Assembly: GCF_003206065.1 (NCBI RefSeq)
Contig: NZ_PZJQ01000004.1
Coordinates: forward strand, 885,913 to 949,912
Direction of reading: 5' to 3'
DNA from: Salinicola halimionae
GTDB lineage: Bacteria > Pseudomonadota > Gammaproteobacteria > Pseudomonadales > Halomonadaceae
DNA: 64,000 nucleotides
Position 1 is the first letter of the stretch, and each line of letters begins with the position of its first letter. Position numbers and translations under genes: made by a program. This document shows positions 16,516 through 26,900 of the stretch, piece after piece. The notes below the pieces were generated by a model. That model did no database searches. It was not told the origin of the DNA and worked only from the letters and a program-made list of their open reading frames with translations.

Positions 16516-17145
16516 ATGGCAGCGATTCGAACATTCTGGCGCGGTATCGAGTGGGCTATCGCCGCGCTGATGACGGCAATGATGGTGCTGGTGTTCATCA
16601 ACGTGGTGTTGCGATACGGCTTCTCCTCCGGGCTGCGTCCGGGGATCGAGCTGTCACGGCTGGGGTTCGTCTGGATCGTGATGCTGGGCGCCTCACTCTG
16701 TCTGAAAGAGGGCGAGCATCTGGCGGTCGGCGAGGTGTTCGACCGCCTGCCGCGCCCCGTGCGTCTGGTGCTGGGGCGGTTGCTGTGGCTGGTGATCCTG
16801 GTTGCCTCGGTCATGCTGTTGATCGGCTGCTGGCGCCAGACGTTGTCCAACTGGCACAACATCTCGCCGCTCACCGGCCTGCCCACCGGACTCTTCTATC
16901 TCGCCGGCGTCGTATCCGGTGCGCTCATGAGCATCACAGCACTGATCGGGCTGCTGCGTCCGGGATATTCGGAGGCGCCCGGCGTGGGGTCGGATGGAAT
17001 AGGGGCTCCCGGCGCAGGGGCGGAGGGAATAGAAGTACCGGGCGTCGATAGCGCATCGCTACCGACGTCGTCCGATCAGGCCCGGAAGGCCCATGACGAG
17101 CAGGCCCGTAACAAGCAAGACCGTAGCAAGGAGACCCGACCATGA
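16516..17145 (+). CDS. TRAP transporter small membrane subunit (DctQ type)
   Basis: 209 residues with four predicted membrane helices (for example AAIRTFWRGIEWAIAALM, FVWIVMLGASL, LVILVASVMLLIGCW, FYLAGVVSGALMSITALIGLL), the DctQ fold. ATG 16516 has GGGAGG close upstream. The C-terminus carries about 50 extra residues: a 30-bp repeat giving APGVGSDGIG and APGAGAEGIE, then a charged tail. It overlaps the large subunit start by four bases. Confidence 0.87.
   Translation: MAAIRTFWRGIEWAIAALMTAMMVLVFINVVLRYGFSSGLRPGIELSRLGFVWIVMLGASLCLKEGEHLAVGEVFDRLPRPVRLVLGRLLWLVILVASVMLLIGCWRQTLSNWHNISPLTGLPTGLFYLAGVVSGALMSITALIGLLRPGYSEAPGVGSDGIGAPGAGAEGIEVPGVDSASLPTSSDQARKAHDEQARNKQDRSKETRP
16975..17052 (+). 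repeat. 30-bp tandem repeat (2.5 copies) in the DctQ tail
   Basis: Copy 1 at 16975-17004 and copy 2 at 17005-17034 encode ten residues each with the pattern APG-x-G-x-(D/E)-G-I-x; a partial third copy starts at 17035. It lies after the last membrane helix. Confidence 0.75.
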
Positions 17146-18422
17146 CGCTGGCTCTGTTTCTGGCGGTGCTGCTGGGCGCCATCCTGCTGCGCCTGCCGGT
17201 AGCCTTCGCCCTATTGGCGGCGGCATGTGCGCTGATGTTGCAGATGGGCATGTTCAGCGCCGATATCCTCTCTCAGTCGCTGATCAACGGGGTCGATAAT
17301 TTCGCGCTGCTCGCCATTCCGTTTTTCATGGTGGCGGGCGAGGTGATGGCCGTAGGCGGCCTGTCGGATCGCATCGTTCGCCTGGCCATGGCGCTGGTGG
17401 GCCACTGGCGCGGCGGTTTGGGTTATGTCGCCATCATCACTTCGCTGCTGCTGGCCGGGCTCTCGGGCTCGGCGGTGGCGGACGCTGCGGCACTGGTCAG
17501 CATTCTTTATCCGATGATGCGCAAGAGCGGTTATCCCGCCTCTCGCTCGGTGGGGTTACTGGCCGCCGGCGGCATCATCGCGCCGGTCATCCCGCCGTCG
17601 TTGCCGCTGATCATTCTTGGCGTGGCGGGCAATCTGTCGATCGCCAAGCTCTTTATCGGCGGGATCGTGCCCGGACTCTTCATGGGTTTGGCGCTGATGA
17701 TCACCTGGCGCTTCATGATGCGGAAATCGGACCTCGCGCGGCAGCCGAAAGCGACCCGCAGCGAACGGCTCAAGGCGCTGCGAGAAAGCGTCTGGGCGCT
17801 GCTGCTGCCGGTCATCATCATCGTCGGGATCCGCTTCGGCGTCTTTACTCCCACCGAAGCGGCCGTGGTGGCGGCGGTCTACGCCATCGTCGTTTCTGCC
17901 GTGGTCTATCGCGAGCTGGACGCGCGCAAACTGATGGGTGTGCTGATTCGCGCCGGTCGCTCGACCGCCCTGGTGATGTTCCTGGTCGGCGCGGCGATGG
18001 TCGCTTCCTGGGTGATCACCATTGCTCAGTTACCCCAGCAGCTCGCCGAACTGCTGGGCCCGCTGGTCGACAATCCGAAGCTGCTGATGGCAGCGATCAT
18101 GGTCGTGGTGCTGCTGGTCGGCATGGTCATGGATCTGGCGCCGGCCATCCTGATTCTGGTGCCGCTATTCATGCCGCTGGTCATAAAGGCGGGTATCGAC
18201 CCGATCTACTTCGGGCTGATGTTCGTCATCAACTGCTGTATCGGGTTGATCACGCCGCCCGTGGGCACCGTGCTCAACGTGGTGTGCGGCGTCGGCAACA
18301 CGACGATGACCAATGCCGTCCGCGGCGTCTATCCCTTCGTTCTGGTGTATATCGGTCTGCTGGCACTGTTCGTGCTGGTGCCGCAGATCATTACGGTGCC
18401 GATGCACTGGCTGATCGGCTAG
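17142..18422 (+). CDS. TRAP transporter large membrane subunit (DctM type)
   Basis: 426 residues of 12-13 membrane helices with DctM hallmarks: ILLRLPVAFALL, AIPFFMVAGEVMAVGGLSDRIV, GLSGSAVADAAALVSILYPMM, GGIIAPVIPPSLPLIILG, and FGLMFVINCCIGLITPPVGTVLNV. It is the channel-forming subunit of the sodium-driven TRAP importer. ATGA overlap with DctQ; the binding protein follows 35 bases downstream. Confidence 0.93.
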   Translation: MTLALFLAVLLGAILLRLPVAFALLAAACALMLQMGMFSADILSQSLINGVDNFALLAIPFFMVAGEVMAVGGLSDRIVRLAMALVGHWRGGLGYVAIITSLLLAGLSGSAVADAAALVSILYPMMRKSGYPASRSVGLLAAGGIIAPVIPPSLPLIILGVAGNLSIAKLFIGGIVPGLFMGLALMITWRFMMRKSDLARQPKATRSERLKALRESVWALLLPVIIIVGIRFGVFTPTEAAVVAAVYAIVVSAVVYRELDARKLMGVLIRAGRSTALVMFLVGAAMVASWVITIAQLPQQLAELLGPLVDNPKLLMAAIMVVVLLVGMVMDLAPAILILVPLFMPLVIKAGIDPIYFGLMFVINCCIGLITPPVGTVLNVVCGVGNTTMTNAVRGVYPFVLVYIGLLALFVLVPQIITVPMHWLIG

Positions 18423-18457
18423 AGCCTGACAAGGCTTGCAAAGCAAGGAGAGGTGTC

Positions 18458-19450
18458 ATGAACAAGATCATCAAGGCAACGACCGCCACGCTGTTCGGGC
18501 TGGCGCTGGTATCGAGCTCCGCCATGGCCGCGACAACGCTGCGTTTCGCACACCCGGCGCCGCAGAGCGATCTGCAGCAGGTTCTGGCGGAGAAGTTCAA
18601 GGAGGAGGTGGAAAGCGCCAGCAACGGCGATCTGAAAGTGCAGATATTTCCCAACGGGCAGCTGGGCAACGATTCGCAGATGATCGACGGCGCTCGCTCG
18701 GGGATCATCGACATCACGCTTTCAGGGCTCAATAACTTCACTGGACTGGTGCCGGAGGCCGCCGCCTTCACGCTGCCGTTCATGTTTACCGACCACCAGG
18801 CCGCCTTCAACGCGCTCGACGGCGAACCGGGGGATCGTGTCATGAGCGAACTCGAGGACTCCGGGCTCAAGGGGCTGGCTTTCCCCGAGAACGGCTTCCG
18901 CGAGATGACCAACAGTCGCGGCCCGATTCGCGAGCCCAAGGATCTCGACGGACTGCGCATGCGGGTCAACAATTCCATCGTGCTCAACAACATGTTCGAG
19001 CTGCTGGGAGCCAATCCGCAACAGATCCAGGTCAACGAGCTCTATACGGCCATGGAAACCGGCGTGGTCAATGCCCAGGATCATCCGTTGGGTATCGTGG
19101 TGTCGTTCAACTTCGACGAAGTGCAGAAGTATCTGTCGATGACCAATCACGCCTACGCGGCGCTACTGCTGGTCATGAACAAGAATCGATTCGACAGCCT
19201 GCCAGTTGAACAGCAGCAGATCGTGCAGAAGGCAGCCGACGACGTCACGGCCATGCAGCGCCAGATGAACATCGACCAGACCGAGCAGATGATCTCTCAA
19301 CTGGAAGCGGATGGCATGGAGGTCAACCGCGATGTCGATACCGCAGCCTTCCAGGAAGCGGTGAAGCCGGTGTGGCAAGGCTTCATTGATGAATATGGCG
19401 AGGAATTCATCGACAGCATTCAGCAGGCGGCGGGACCGCAACAGGGCTGA
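18458..19450 (+). CDS. TRAP transporter substrate-binding protein (DctP type)
   Basis: 330 residues with a Sec signal peptide (MNKIIKATTATLFGLALVSS, cleavage after AMA). The mature domain starts TTLRFAHPAPQSD and includes VQIFPNGQLGNDSQMIDGAR, LRMRVNNS with the conserved Arg, and TAMETGVVNAQDHP. It captures an organic acid in the periplasm for DctQM. ATG 18458 has AAGGAGAGG upstream; upstream in-frame codons belong to dctM. A terminator follows at 19487, closing the catabolic operon. Confidence 0.92.
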   Translation: MNKIIKATTATLFGLALVSSSAMAATTLRFAHPAPQSDLQQVLAEKFKEEVESASNGDLKVQIFPNGQLGNDSQMIDGARSGIIDITLSGLNNFTGLVPEAAAFTLPFMFTDHQAAFNALDGEPGDRVMSELEDSGLKGLAFPENGFREMTNSRGPIREPKDLDGLRMRVNNSIVLNNMFELLGANPQQIQVNELYTAMETGVVNAQDHPLGIVVSFNFDEVQKYLSMTNHAYAALLLVMNKNRFDSLPVEQQQIVQKAADDVTAMQRQMNIDQTEQMISQLEADGMEVNRDVDTAAFQEAVKPVWQGFIDEYGEEFIDSIQQAAGPQQG

Positions 19451-19486
19451 ACCGTTAGAGCGCGGTCGTGAAGGTTCTCCACCTCT

Positions 19487-19524
19487 GGAGCCATTACGAG
19501 TAACACGCTCGAAATGGCTCCTTT
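19487..19524 (+). terminator. Terminator of the TRAP operon
   Basis: Stem ggagccatt/aatggctcc (9 bp) extended by cgag/ctcg inside, followed by TTT. Confidence 0.65.
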
Positions 19525-19582
19525 CCATATGGCTGTCGCTCGTGTCGTCTTGAGTCTTGAATATTCAGCCGATGCAGCCAAA

Positions 19583-19613
19583 CGGCCTCGTCTCCATTAA
19601 AGAGCCGAGGCCG
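19583..19613 (-). terminator. Possible terminator of the PKS operon (minus strand)
   Basis: Perfect 8-bp stem cggcctcg/cgaggccg with a 15-base loop, about 35 bases past the end of the oxoamine synthase gene; only a short T run on the minus strand. Confidence 0.4.
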
Positions 19614-19646
19614 CATTCGTCCAGACGGAATAGTACAAACAGCGTA

Positions 19647-20969
19647 TCAGCTAGTCCGTGCTTTCCACTCGGTCTCCAGTACGTCGAGCGTCTGGTCGAT
19701 CTGCTCGCGGGTGTGGTCGCAGTTGAGGAAGAAGCGCAGGCGTGCGCTTTTTTCGGGCACGGCGGGGTGAAGGATCGGCTGAACATTGATGTCGTGCTTG
19801 AGCAGGGCGTCCGATAGCCCGGCCGCGAGCACGGAGCTACCGACGATCACCGGCACCACCGCGACACCGATGCTCTCGCCGATGTCGAACCCTTTGACCT
19901 TGGCCTGCTGCAGGAAGTAGCGCGAAATATCGTGCAAGCGCTTCAGGCGTTCGGGCTCGTCCTTCATGACCTGCAGGGCGGCGAGGGACGGACCGGCAAC
20001 CTGTGCCGGCATGCCGACGCTGTAGAGAAACCCCGGCGCGAAGTAGCGCAGCATTTCCACCAGTTCCCGACAGCCGGCGATATAGCCGCCGCAGCCGGAA
20101 AGCGTCTTGGACAGTGTGCCCATCCAGATATCGACGTCGGTGGAAGGCACGCCGCAGTATTCCCGCAACCCCAGCCCCTGATCGCCCATCACGGCGAAGG
20201 AGTGGGCTTCGTCCACCATCAGCCAGGCCTGGTGGCGCTGCTTGATCTCGACGAAGCGTTTCAGGTCCGGGGCGTCCCCGTCCATGCTGTAAAGCCCCTC
20301 GATCACCACGACCACGCGCTCGAACTGACGGCGATGGCGCGCCAGCAGTGTTTCGAGCGCAGCCGGGTCGTTGTGCGCGAAGCTCATCCGACGGGCGCCG
20401 GATAGCTGGGCGCCGACCACGGTGCTGTTGTGGATGTACTCGTCGTGCAGCAACAAATCCTTGGGGCCGAGCAGATAGCCCAGCGTCGATACGTTGGTGG
20501 CGTGGCCACTGACGAATGCCACCGACGCCTCGACTTCGTAGGTCTCGGCGATCGCCTGCTCGAGCTCATGGTGGATCGGGCGCTCGCCGGAAACCGGCCT
20601 GCTGGCGGATACTGAACTGCCGTAGCGCTGTAGCGCGTCGATGCCGGCCTGGATCACCTTGGGGTGGTGGGCCAGACCCAGGTAGTTGTAGCTGGCGAAA
20701 TTGATGCATTCGCGCCCGCCGATCACCGTGGTCGCACCGGCGGTGCTTTCGTGGACCTTGAAGAACGGGTCGGGGATGCCGAGCCGTTGGCCGCCTTCAC
20801 GCATCATCTTGAGTTGCTGATAACCCGGATGGCGATCGAAGCGGGTGAACCGCTCGTCAACGCCAGCGGTAGTCGGCTTGGGTGCGGTATCGCCTTCGGG
20901 GCGCTGCTGGCGGCGCTGGCGCGCCTCCTGCAGCAGGCGTTGTTTCAGAGCATCGCGAGGTTGACTCAA
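19647..20969 (-). CDS. PLP-dependent alpha-oxoamine synthase (KBL/AONS/SPT family, RkpG-like)
   Basis: 440 residues, fold type I PLP enzyme: INFASYNYLGLAHHP, HDEYIHNSTV, VIEGLYSMDGD, MVDEAHSFAVMG and the PLP lysine Lys288 in GTLSKTLSGCGGY. The family joins an acyl thioester to an amino acid with loss of CO2, giving an alpha-amino ketone (8-amino-7-oxononanoate, 3-ketosphinganine, aminoacetone precursor). It has an ~80-residue N-terminal extension relative to BioF. The start overlaps the PKS stop by four bases, so it is made together with the PKS, and the biotin genes are absent. I infer it offloads the PKS chain. Same role as proposed for rhizobial RkpG; amino acid substrate unknown. Confidence 0.88.
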   Translation of the reverse strand: MSQPRDALKQRLLQEARQRRQQRPEGDTAPKPTTAGVDERFTRFDRHPGYQQLKMMREGGQRLGIPDPFFKVHESTAGATTVIGGRECINFASYNYLGLAHHPKVIQAGIDALQRYGSSVSASRPVSGERPIHHELEQAIAETYEVEASVAFVSGHATNVSTLGYLLGPKDLLLHDEYIHNSTVVGAQLSGARRMSFAHNDPAALETLLARHRRQFERVVVVIEGLYSMDGDAPDLKRFVEIKQRHQAWLMVDEAHSFAVMGDQGLGLREYCGVPSTDVDIWMGTLSKTLSGCGGYIAGCRELVEMLRYFAPGFLYSVGMPAQVAGPSLAALQVMKDEPERLKRLHDISRYFLQQAKVKGFDIGESIGVAVVPVIVGSSVLAAGLSDALLKHDINVQPILHPAVPEKSARLRFFLNCDHTREQIDQTLDVLETEWKARTS

Positions 20970-23900
20970 GATTTCGTCTCCCCATCGTCCTGCGACTCGC
21001 CGCCATTCTGAAGTACCTCGACCCCGTGCTGAGCGGCCAGACCGTTGAGCGCATCCTCCTCGCTGTCGGATTCGGCGTCATCGCCGCGCAGCTTGCCCAT
21101 CAGATAGTCACACAGCTTGGCCAGTGTTCCCGCTTCACTGAGCACCATCACCGGGACCTGAATGCCCAGACGAGCTTCCAATGCGGTGACGAGTTCGACG
21201 CCCATCAGCGAGTCGAAGCCCATATCGTAGACGGATTTATGGATGTCGATCTTCTCCTCGTCGATCAGCAGGATCTTCGCCAGTTCCTTGCTGAGGACTT
21301 CGATCAGTGTGGCGTAAAGCTCTTCCGGCGGCAGACTGGCCAGCAACTGCTGCAGGTCGTCGTCACCTTCCTGACTACCGTCGTCTGTTGCGGTGCGGGC
21401 GATCTCGCGATAACGCGGCGATTCCGCCGTCGGGAGGAAGCGCGCCAGGGCGTGCCAGTCGAGCTCGAGAACGCCGAGAGAAGCCACGTCGGCCACCAGC
21501 ATACGCTCGAGTACGGCCAGCGCATCGGCGGAGGTCAACGCTTGGCCGCCGAGTCGTTCCTGCAGGCTTTCGCGGGTCTGGGTATTGCGCGCCAGGAAGC
21601 CCACGTCCTCGATTGCCCCCCAGCGGACTACCGTCGACGGGCGTCCCTGGGCACGACGATTGGCCGTGAAGGCTTCCAGCCAGTGGTTGGCGGCCACGTA
21701 GCTCGCCTGGCCGGGGTTGCCGAACAGAGTGGTAGCCGAGGAGTAGACGACGAAGAATTCGAGCGCGTCGTCTGCCGTGAGCGCATCCAGATGACGAGCG
21801 CCCTCGAGTTTCGGTGCCATGGCGTGGCGAATACGCGATTCGTCCAGATTGCGGATCAGACCGTCGTCGATGACCGTTGCGGCGTGAACGATGCCGCGAA
21901 TCGGACCGAGTGTCCGGCGCGCATCGTCCAGCACGTCGGCTAGCGCTGTGGCGTCGGTCACGTCGCAGGCGCGGGCCGCGACCGAGACGCCGAGTGCTTC
22001 CAGCCGCGCGACGCCGCTTTCGGCTTCCTCGGTGGTGGCACCTCGGCGGCTCAGCAGCAGCAGCTGGCGTGCGCCCTTGTCGGCCAGCCATTCCGCCGTG
22101 GCCAGGCCGAACCCGCCCAGGCCACCGGTAACGACGTAGGTACCGGCAGCGTCCAGCGTCAGCGGACTATCCTTCGCCGGTGCAGGGGCCATCTGGGGCG
22201 GACGTTCGTAGGTGACCACCACCTTGCCGATCTGACGGGCCTGCTGCATGTAACGGAAGGCCTCGACCACGCGGTCGCTGCCGAACGCGATGTACGGTAG
22301 CGGCGACAACGTGCCGTCGGCGAACAGCTCCATCATCTCGGCGAATAGCTCACCGGTGAGTTCCGGCAGTTCGCTCATCAGCTGGTCGGAATCGACGCCG
22401 AAGTAGCTCAGGTTGTTACGGAACGGGCGCAGGCCGACCTTGGTGTTTTCGTAGAAGTCGCGCTTGCCGAGCTCGATGAAGCGACCGAACGGCTTGAGTA
22501 CGCGCAGGTTCTGGTTGATCGCTTCACCGGCCAGCGAGTTCAGCACGACATCGACGCCATCACTGCTAGCGCCACGACCGTCGCCACCATTTTCCAGTGC
22601 CTGTCGTTTAATGGCGTTATCGTGAAGAATCTCTTCGGCGAACGTCAGACTGCGTGAGTCGTAGATGCGCTCGACGCCCATCAGACGCAGAAAATCCTGC
22701 TTTTCCGGCGAGCCGACGGTGGCGTAGATTTCGGCGCCCAGCCAGCGGCCGACCTGAATCGCGGCCAGGCCGACGCCGCCCGCGGCACCGTGGATCAGCA
22801 GCCGTTCACCGGGTTGCACCCGCGCCAGATGCTTGAGCGAGTAGTAGACGGTGAAAAAGGTCGTCGGAATCGTCGCGGCGGCAGCGTAGCCGATCTCCGC
22901 GGGAATCGGCGCCACCGCGTTCACATCGGCGATCAACCGATCGCTGAAGCTGGCCGGGCCGAAGCCGACCACGGCATCACCGGGGCGCAGCTTGCTGTCC
23001 GGATCGCCAACACTGACCACTTCACCGGCGAACTCCAGACCCAGCGTGGGGCCGGCGAAGCCATTCTCGATCGCTTCGTCGGAGAGCAGGCCAAGCGCGT
23101 ACATGACATCGCGGAAGTTGAGCCCGGTGGCCTTGACCGCGATCTCGACCTGACCGGCCTGCGGCGCGGGAAGGTCGTGCGGTTGCCAGCGCAGGTGACG
23201 CAGCTGCCCAGGCAGTTCGAAGCCCAGACTGACGGCGCGATCGCTCGCGAGTTCTTCCGAGCCAACTTGCGTACCGGGCGCCGGCGCCAGGCCTAACCTG
23301 GGTACCCAACGCTGGCCAGCGTCGTCCAGCACGATCTCGGTTTCGGCATCCGGCACGCTGAGCTCGAACAACAGCGCGTCCAGAACGTCCGGGGACAACG
23401 ACTCCCGACACGAGAACGGCAGATCCAGCAGTCGCACCTGACGGTTACCCGCCTCGTTCTGCAGCGACCGCCCGAATCCCCATAGCGCGGAATCCGCAGT
23501 GGTGTCGGACTGCTTGGAGAGCTCGGGCAGGGTAAGCGAATTGACTGCGGCCCCGGGCAGTGCAGAGAAATGCGCCCCGACGCCCAACGTCAGCCACCAC
23601 AGCGAAGCGGGGCTCTGATGCGTTTCGAGTGTCTGTAACCACTGCGCGGCCAGCACGCAACGATCTTCCGCTGCCGTTGCCAGACCACGCAGATCGACGA
23701 TCCGGCTCGGGGTCACGCTCTCCAGTGCCAGCGGCAACAGATCGCCGGGAACCAGTTCGCTACCGGCCAGGTGGAGCACCGATTCACCCAGTGAGTCGAA
23801 ACGTGTCACCAGTGCGGCGGCGAGCCAAGCCGAGCTGTCATCACTGATCACCAACCACTGCTCGGACGGTTGAGCGTCGGTATGCCCGGCAGCTCCTCCC

Positions 23901-26900
23901 GTTTCCGCACGATTGTCGTCGGTGATGGAGGCAAGCGGTGCCTGGGCCGTCAGCAGTTGCAGGCCTCCTTGCTCGTTTTCCAGCGTGTGACGCTCGATCT
24001 GGCGATACCCAAGCACGTCCAGCTGCTGAACGACGGCCTCGAGATTCGCGGGGCGTGCACTGGGCTCCATCGGTAGCGACAGGAATGACTGCCAGTCGGT
24101 GTCCCCCAGGGCCAGCAGCGCGATCTGGGCGTCCTCCGCCAGTTGCGGCGGTAGCCACTGAAGGAGTCTGTCGATCTCGTCCTGAGTGCCATCCAGCGTC
24201 ACCAGCGCGACATTGGCGCCGATCTCGGGCGCCGCGGCGCCTGGTGTCAGCAGATCGACACGAGGGTCGTGTTCGGCCAGAGATTCCGCTTCACTCAGCG
24301 CGCTGTCACGCAAGGCGGCGAATCGATACTGGGCGCGATCACCGGTGAGACCGGTCATCAGCCGCTCGCCGAGTTGAGGGCGCAGCGCCGAAGCTTCGAG
24401 CATGATCAGTCGCTGGTGAGGAGGCAGAAGCTCGAGCGACATGGCATATTGCGCCAGCCAAGTTTCTGCGAGTGCATGCCAGCCGCGCTCGCCGACGGCG
24501 GCCTGTACCAATCGAGTCAGGCGCGAGGCATCCAGTGCCAGCGTGGCAACATCGAGACGTTCTTCGATCCAGTCCGTCAGGTGGAGCCCGAATCGACCGA
24601 TACTGTGGGTCAGTGCCGCGTAGTCCGGGTAGTCCCGAATCAGCAGGTTCCAGACCGTTGCCGCATCGATCTCCGGTGCGTCTTGCAACTGCCATCCGGC
24701 CGACGTTTCCGAGACGATGCCCGTCGCGAGTGCCAGTTCGATCAGCGCATGACGGCGTTGGCGAATGTCGGTATCGCCGGCGTCGAAACGCCCGGCGAGA
24801 AGCTGTCCGTCGTTGTCGGCATAGCCCCGCAGCGCCTCGTCGAGGAATGCGGAGACCAGTGCCTCCAGCAGCGGTTCGACTTCGTCGCCGTAGCGGCTCT
24901 CGGTGACGCGGCGATAGTTTTCGACCAGTTGACCCAGCGCGAGCTCGGCAGTGGCCTCGTCGAGCGGCAGGGCAGCGGCTTCGCGCGGGGCCGGTACCAG
25001 GCGATGATCCAAGTAGCTGAGCCGGTGCTGAACGGTGTGGCGCAGGCGGGCCGCCTTGAAACGAGCGCCTTCGACCACCGCCACGGCATTGCCATCGGCG
25101 TCGAACAGCGCGACATCGGCACACAGCGAGTGCGGGGCTCGGCTGGTCAGGCGAACTTCCATCGACGCCGGCGGTGCGGCATCGACCTGAAGCTGGAGCC
25201 GTTCCAGGCGCACGGGCACGAAAGCCAGACCTCCGGCCTTGGCGAGTTCATCGGCCAGCAGCGGGATGAACAGCTGGAAGGCGCTGTCGAGGATGCCGGG
25301 CGCCAGCAGGCAGTCGCGCTGATCTTCGGCAATCGCCGATGGCAGATCGATGCGCGCGATCGCTCGGTCCTGCTCGATCCATACTTCGCTGATCGCTTGA
25401 AAGCCGGGGCCGTATTCCAGTCCGACATGGGCGGCCATCGCCAGGTGCTGCTCTCGGGTGACATCCGCCGGCCGGTCCGGCAACGGTGTGCCACGACGTG
25501 TCAGCAGCAGGCCACGGGTCTGTGCGGCGAGGCGGGCACGGGCATTGAGCGTCCATGGGTCGTCGCTCGCTGGCTCTCGTGTCTTCATCGTCAGCATGCC
25601 ATCGGCATCCTGAATCTCCACCTGCAGCTTCTTGCCGTGCGTGGCATCCAGCAGCAGCGGGCTGAGAATTTCCAGCGCTTCGATATCCAGCAGCGGCGAT
25701 GCTTTGGCAGCTGCCGCCGCGGCGAGCGCAAGCTCGGCGAAGCCGGCACCCGGAAATACCGTGGCGTCACCGACGCGGTGGTCGGCAAGCCACGGGAGGC
25801 GTCGAGTATCGAGCTGGCTTTCCCACGCCATGCCTTGGCGCGGCAAGCGATAGCCCAGCAACGGATGATCGTAGTGACGCGACATCAGGCCCTGGCTGTC
25901 GCCGGTCGTCTTGACCCAGTAGCGCTCGCGCTGCCAGGGATAATGCGGCAGGTCGACGAAGCGCCCGATGACCGGAAACCAGCTCACGGGAGAGACGGCA
26001 CCGCTGACCAGCAATGCGGCGAGGCTGCCTTCCATGGCGCTGGCGCCATCGTGATCGCGACTCAGCGTGGCAATGGCGCTGCCGGTCACCGACTGCGCGG
26101 TGAAGGCGTCGGTGAGATAGCGCCGCAGAATCGGCTGAGCGCCGATTTCGACGAAGGCGCGGGCGCCGGATTCGATCAATGAATCGATCGCCGGCCCGAA
26201 CTGCACCGGCTCGCGGATGTTGAGCCACCAGTATTCCGCGCCGAGTTCGCTGCCTTCCAGCGCTTTGCCGGCCACCGTGGAGATGAAGGGGACTTGCGCC
26301 GCGCGAGGCGTCAGATGCGAAAGGGCATCGATGACATCCTGACGGATCGGGTCCATGGCCTGGCTGTGGAAGGCATAATCCAGCGCCAACCGTTTGGCGA
26401 AGATCCGATCGGTGGAGAGCGCCTCTTCCAGACGTGCGAGCGCCTCGGCCGGGCCGGCCAGGGTGACGCCCTTGGGGCCGTTGACACCGGCGATGACGAT
26501 CTCCGCATGCGTTGAGTCGTCCAGCCAACGCTGCATGGCCTCGGCTCCCAGGCCGACGGCGGTCATTTCGCCGCTGCCGCGGGTACGGCCCTGACACGCG
26601 CTACGGTGGTAGATGACGCTGACGGCATCGGCCAGCGTCAGCGCGCCGCAGGCCCAGGCCGCGGCGACTTCACCGACGCTATGGCCGGTGACGGCAGCGG
26701 GGCGCACACCTTCCGCCTCGAGCACTCGGGTTACCCCGACTTGCAGCGCGAACAGCGCCGGCTGAGCGATTTCGGTACTGGCCAGACGATCGTCTTCATC
26801 GGCGTCTTGCTGTTGATTGCTGCCATCGAGTTCGGCACGCAGCGAGAAGTCGGCGTGCTTGGAGAACAATGCGTCGACTTCGTCGATAGCGGCCGCGAAC

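Noticed and set aside
24269..26182. 637-codon plus-strand open frame opposite the PKS
   Set aside because: Mirror frame of a GC-rich gene; Gln/Arg-rich composition, no domain, while the PKS strand has all catalytic motifs.
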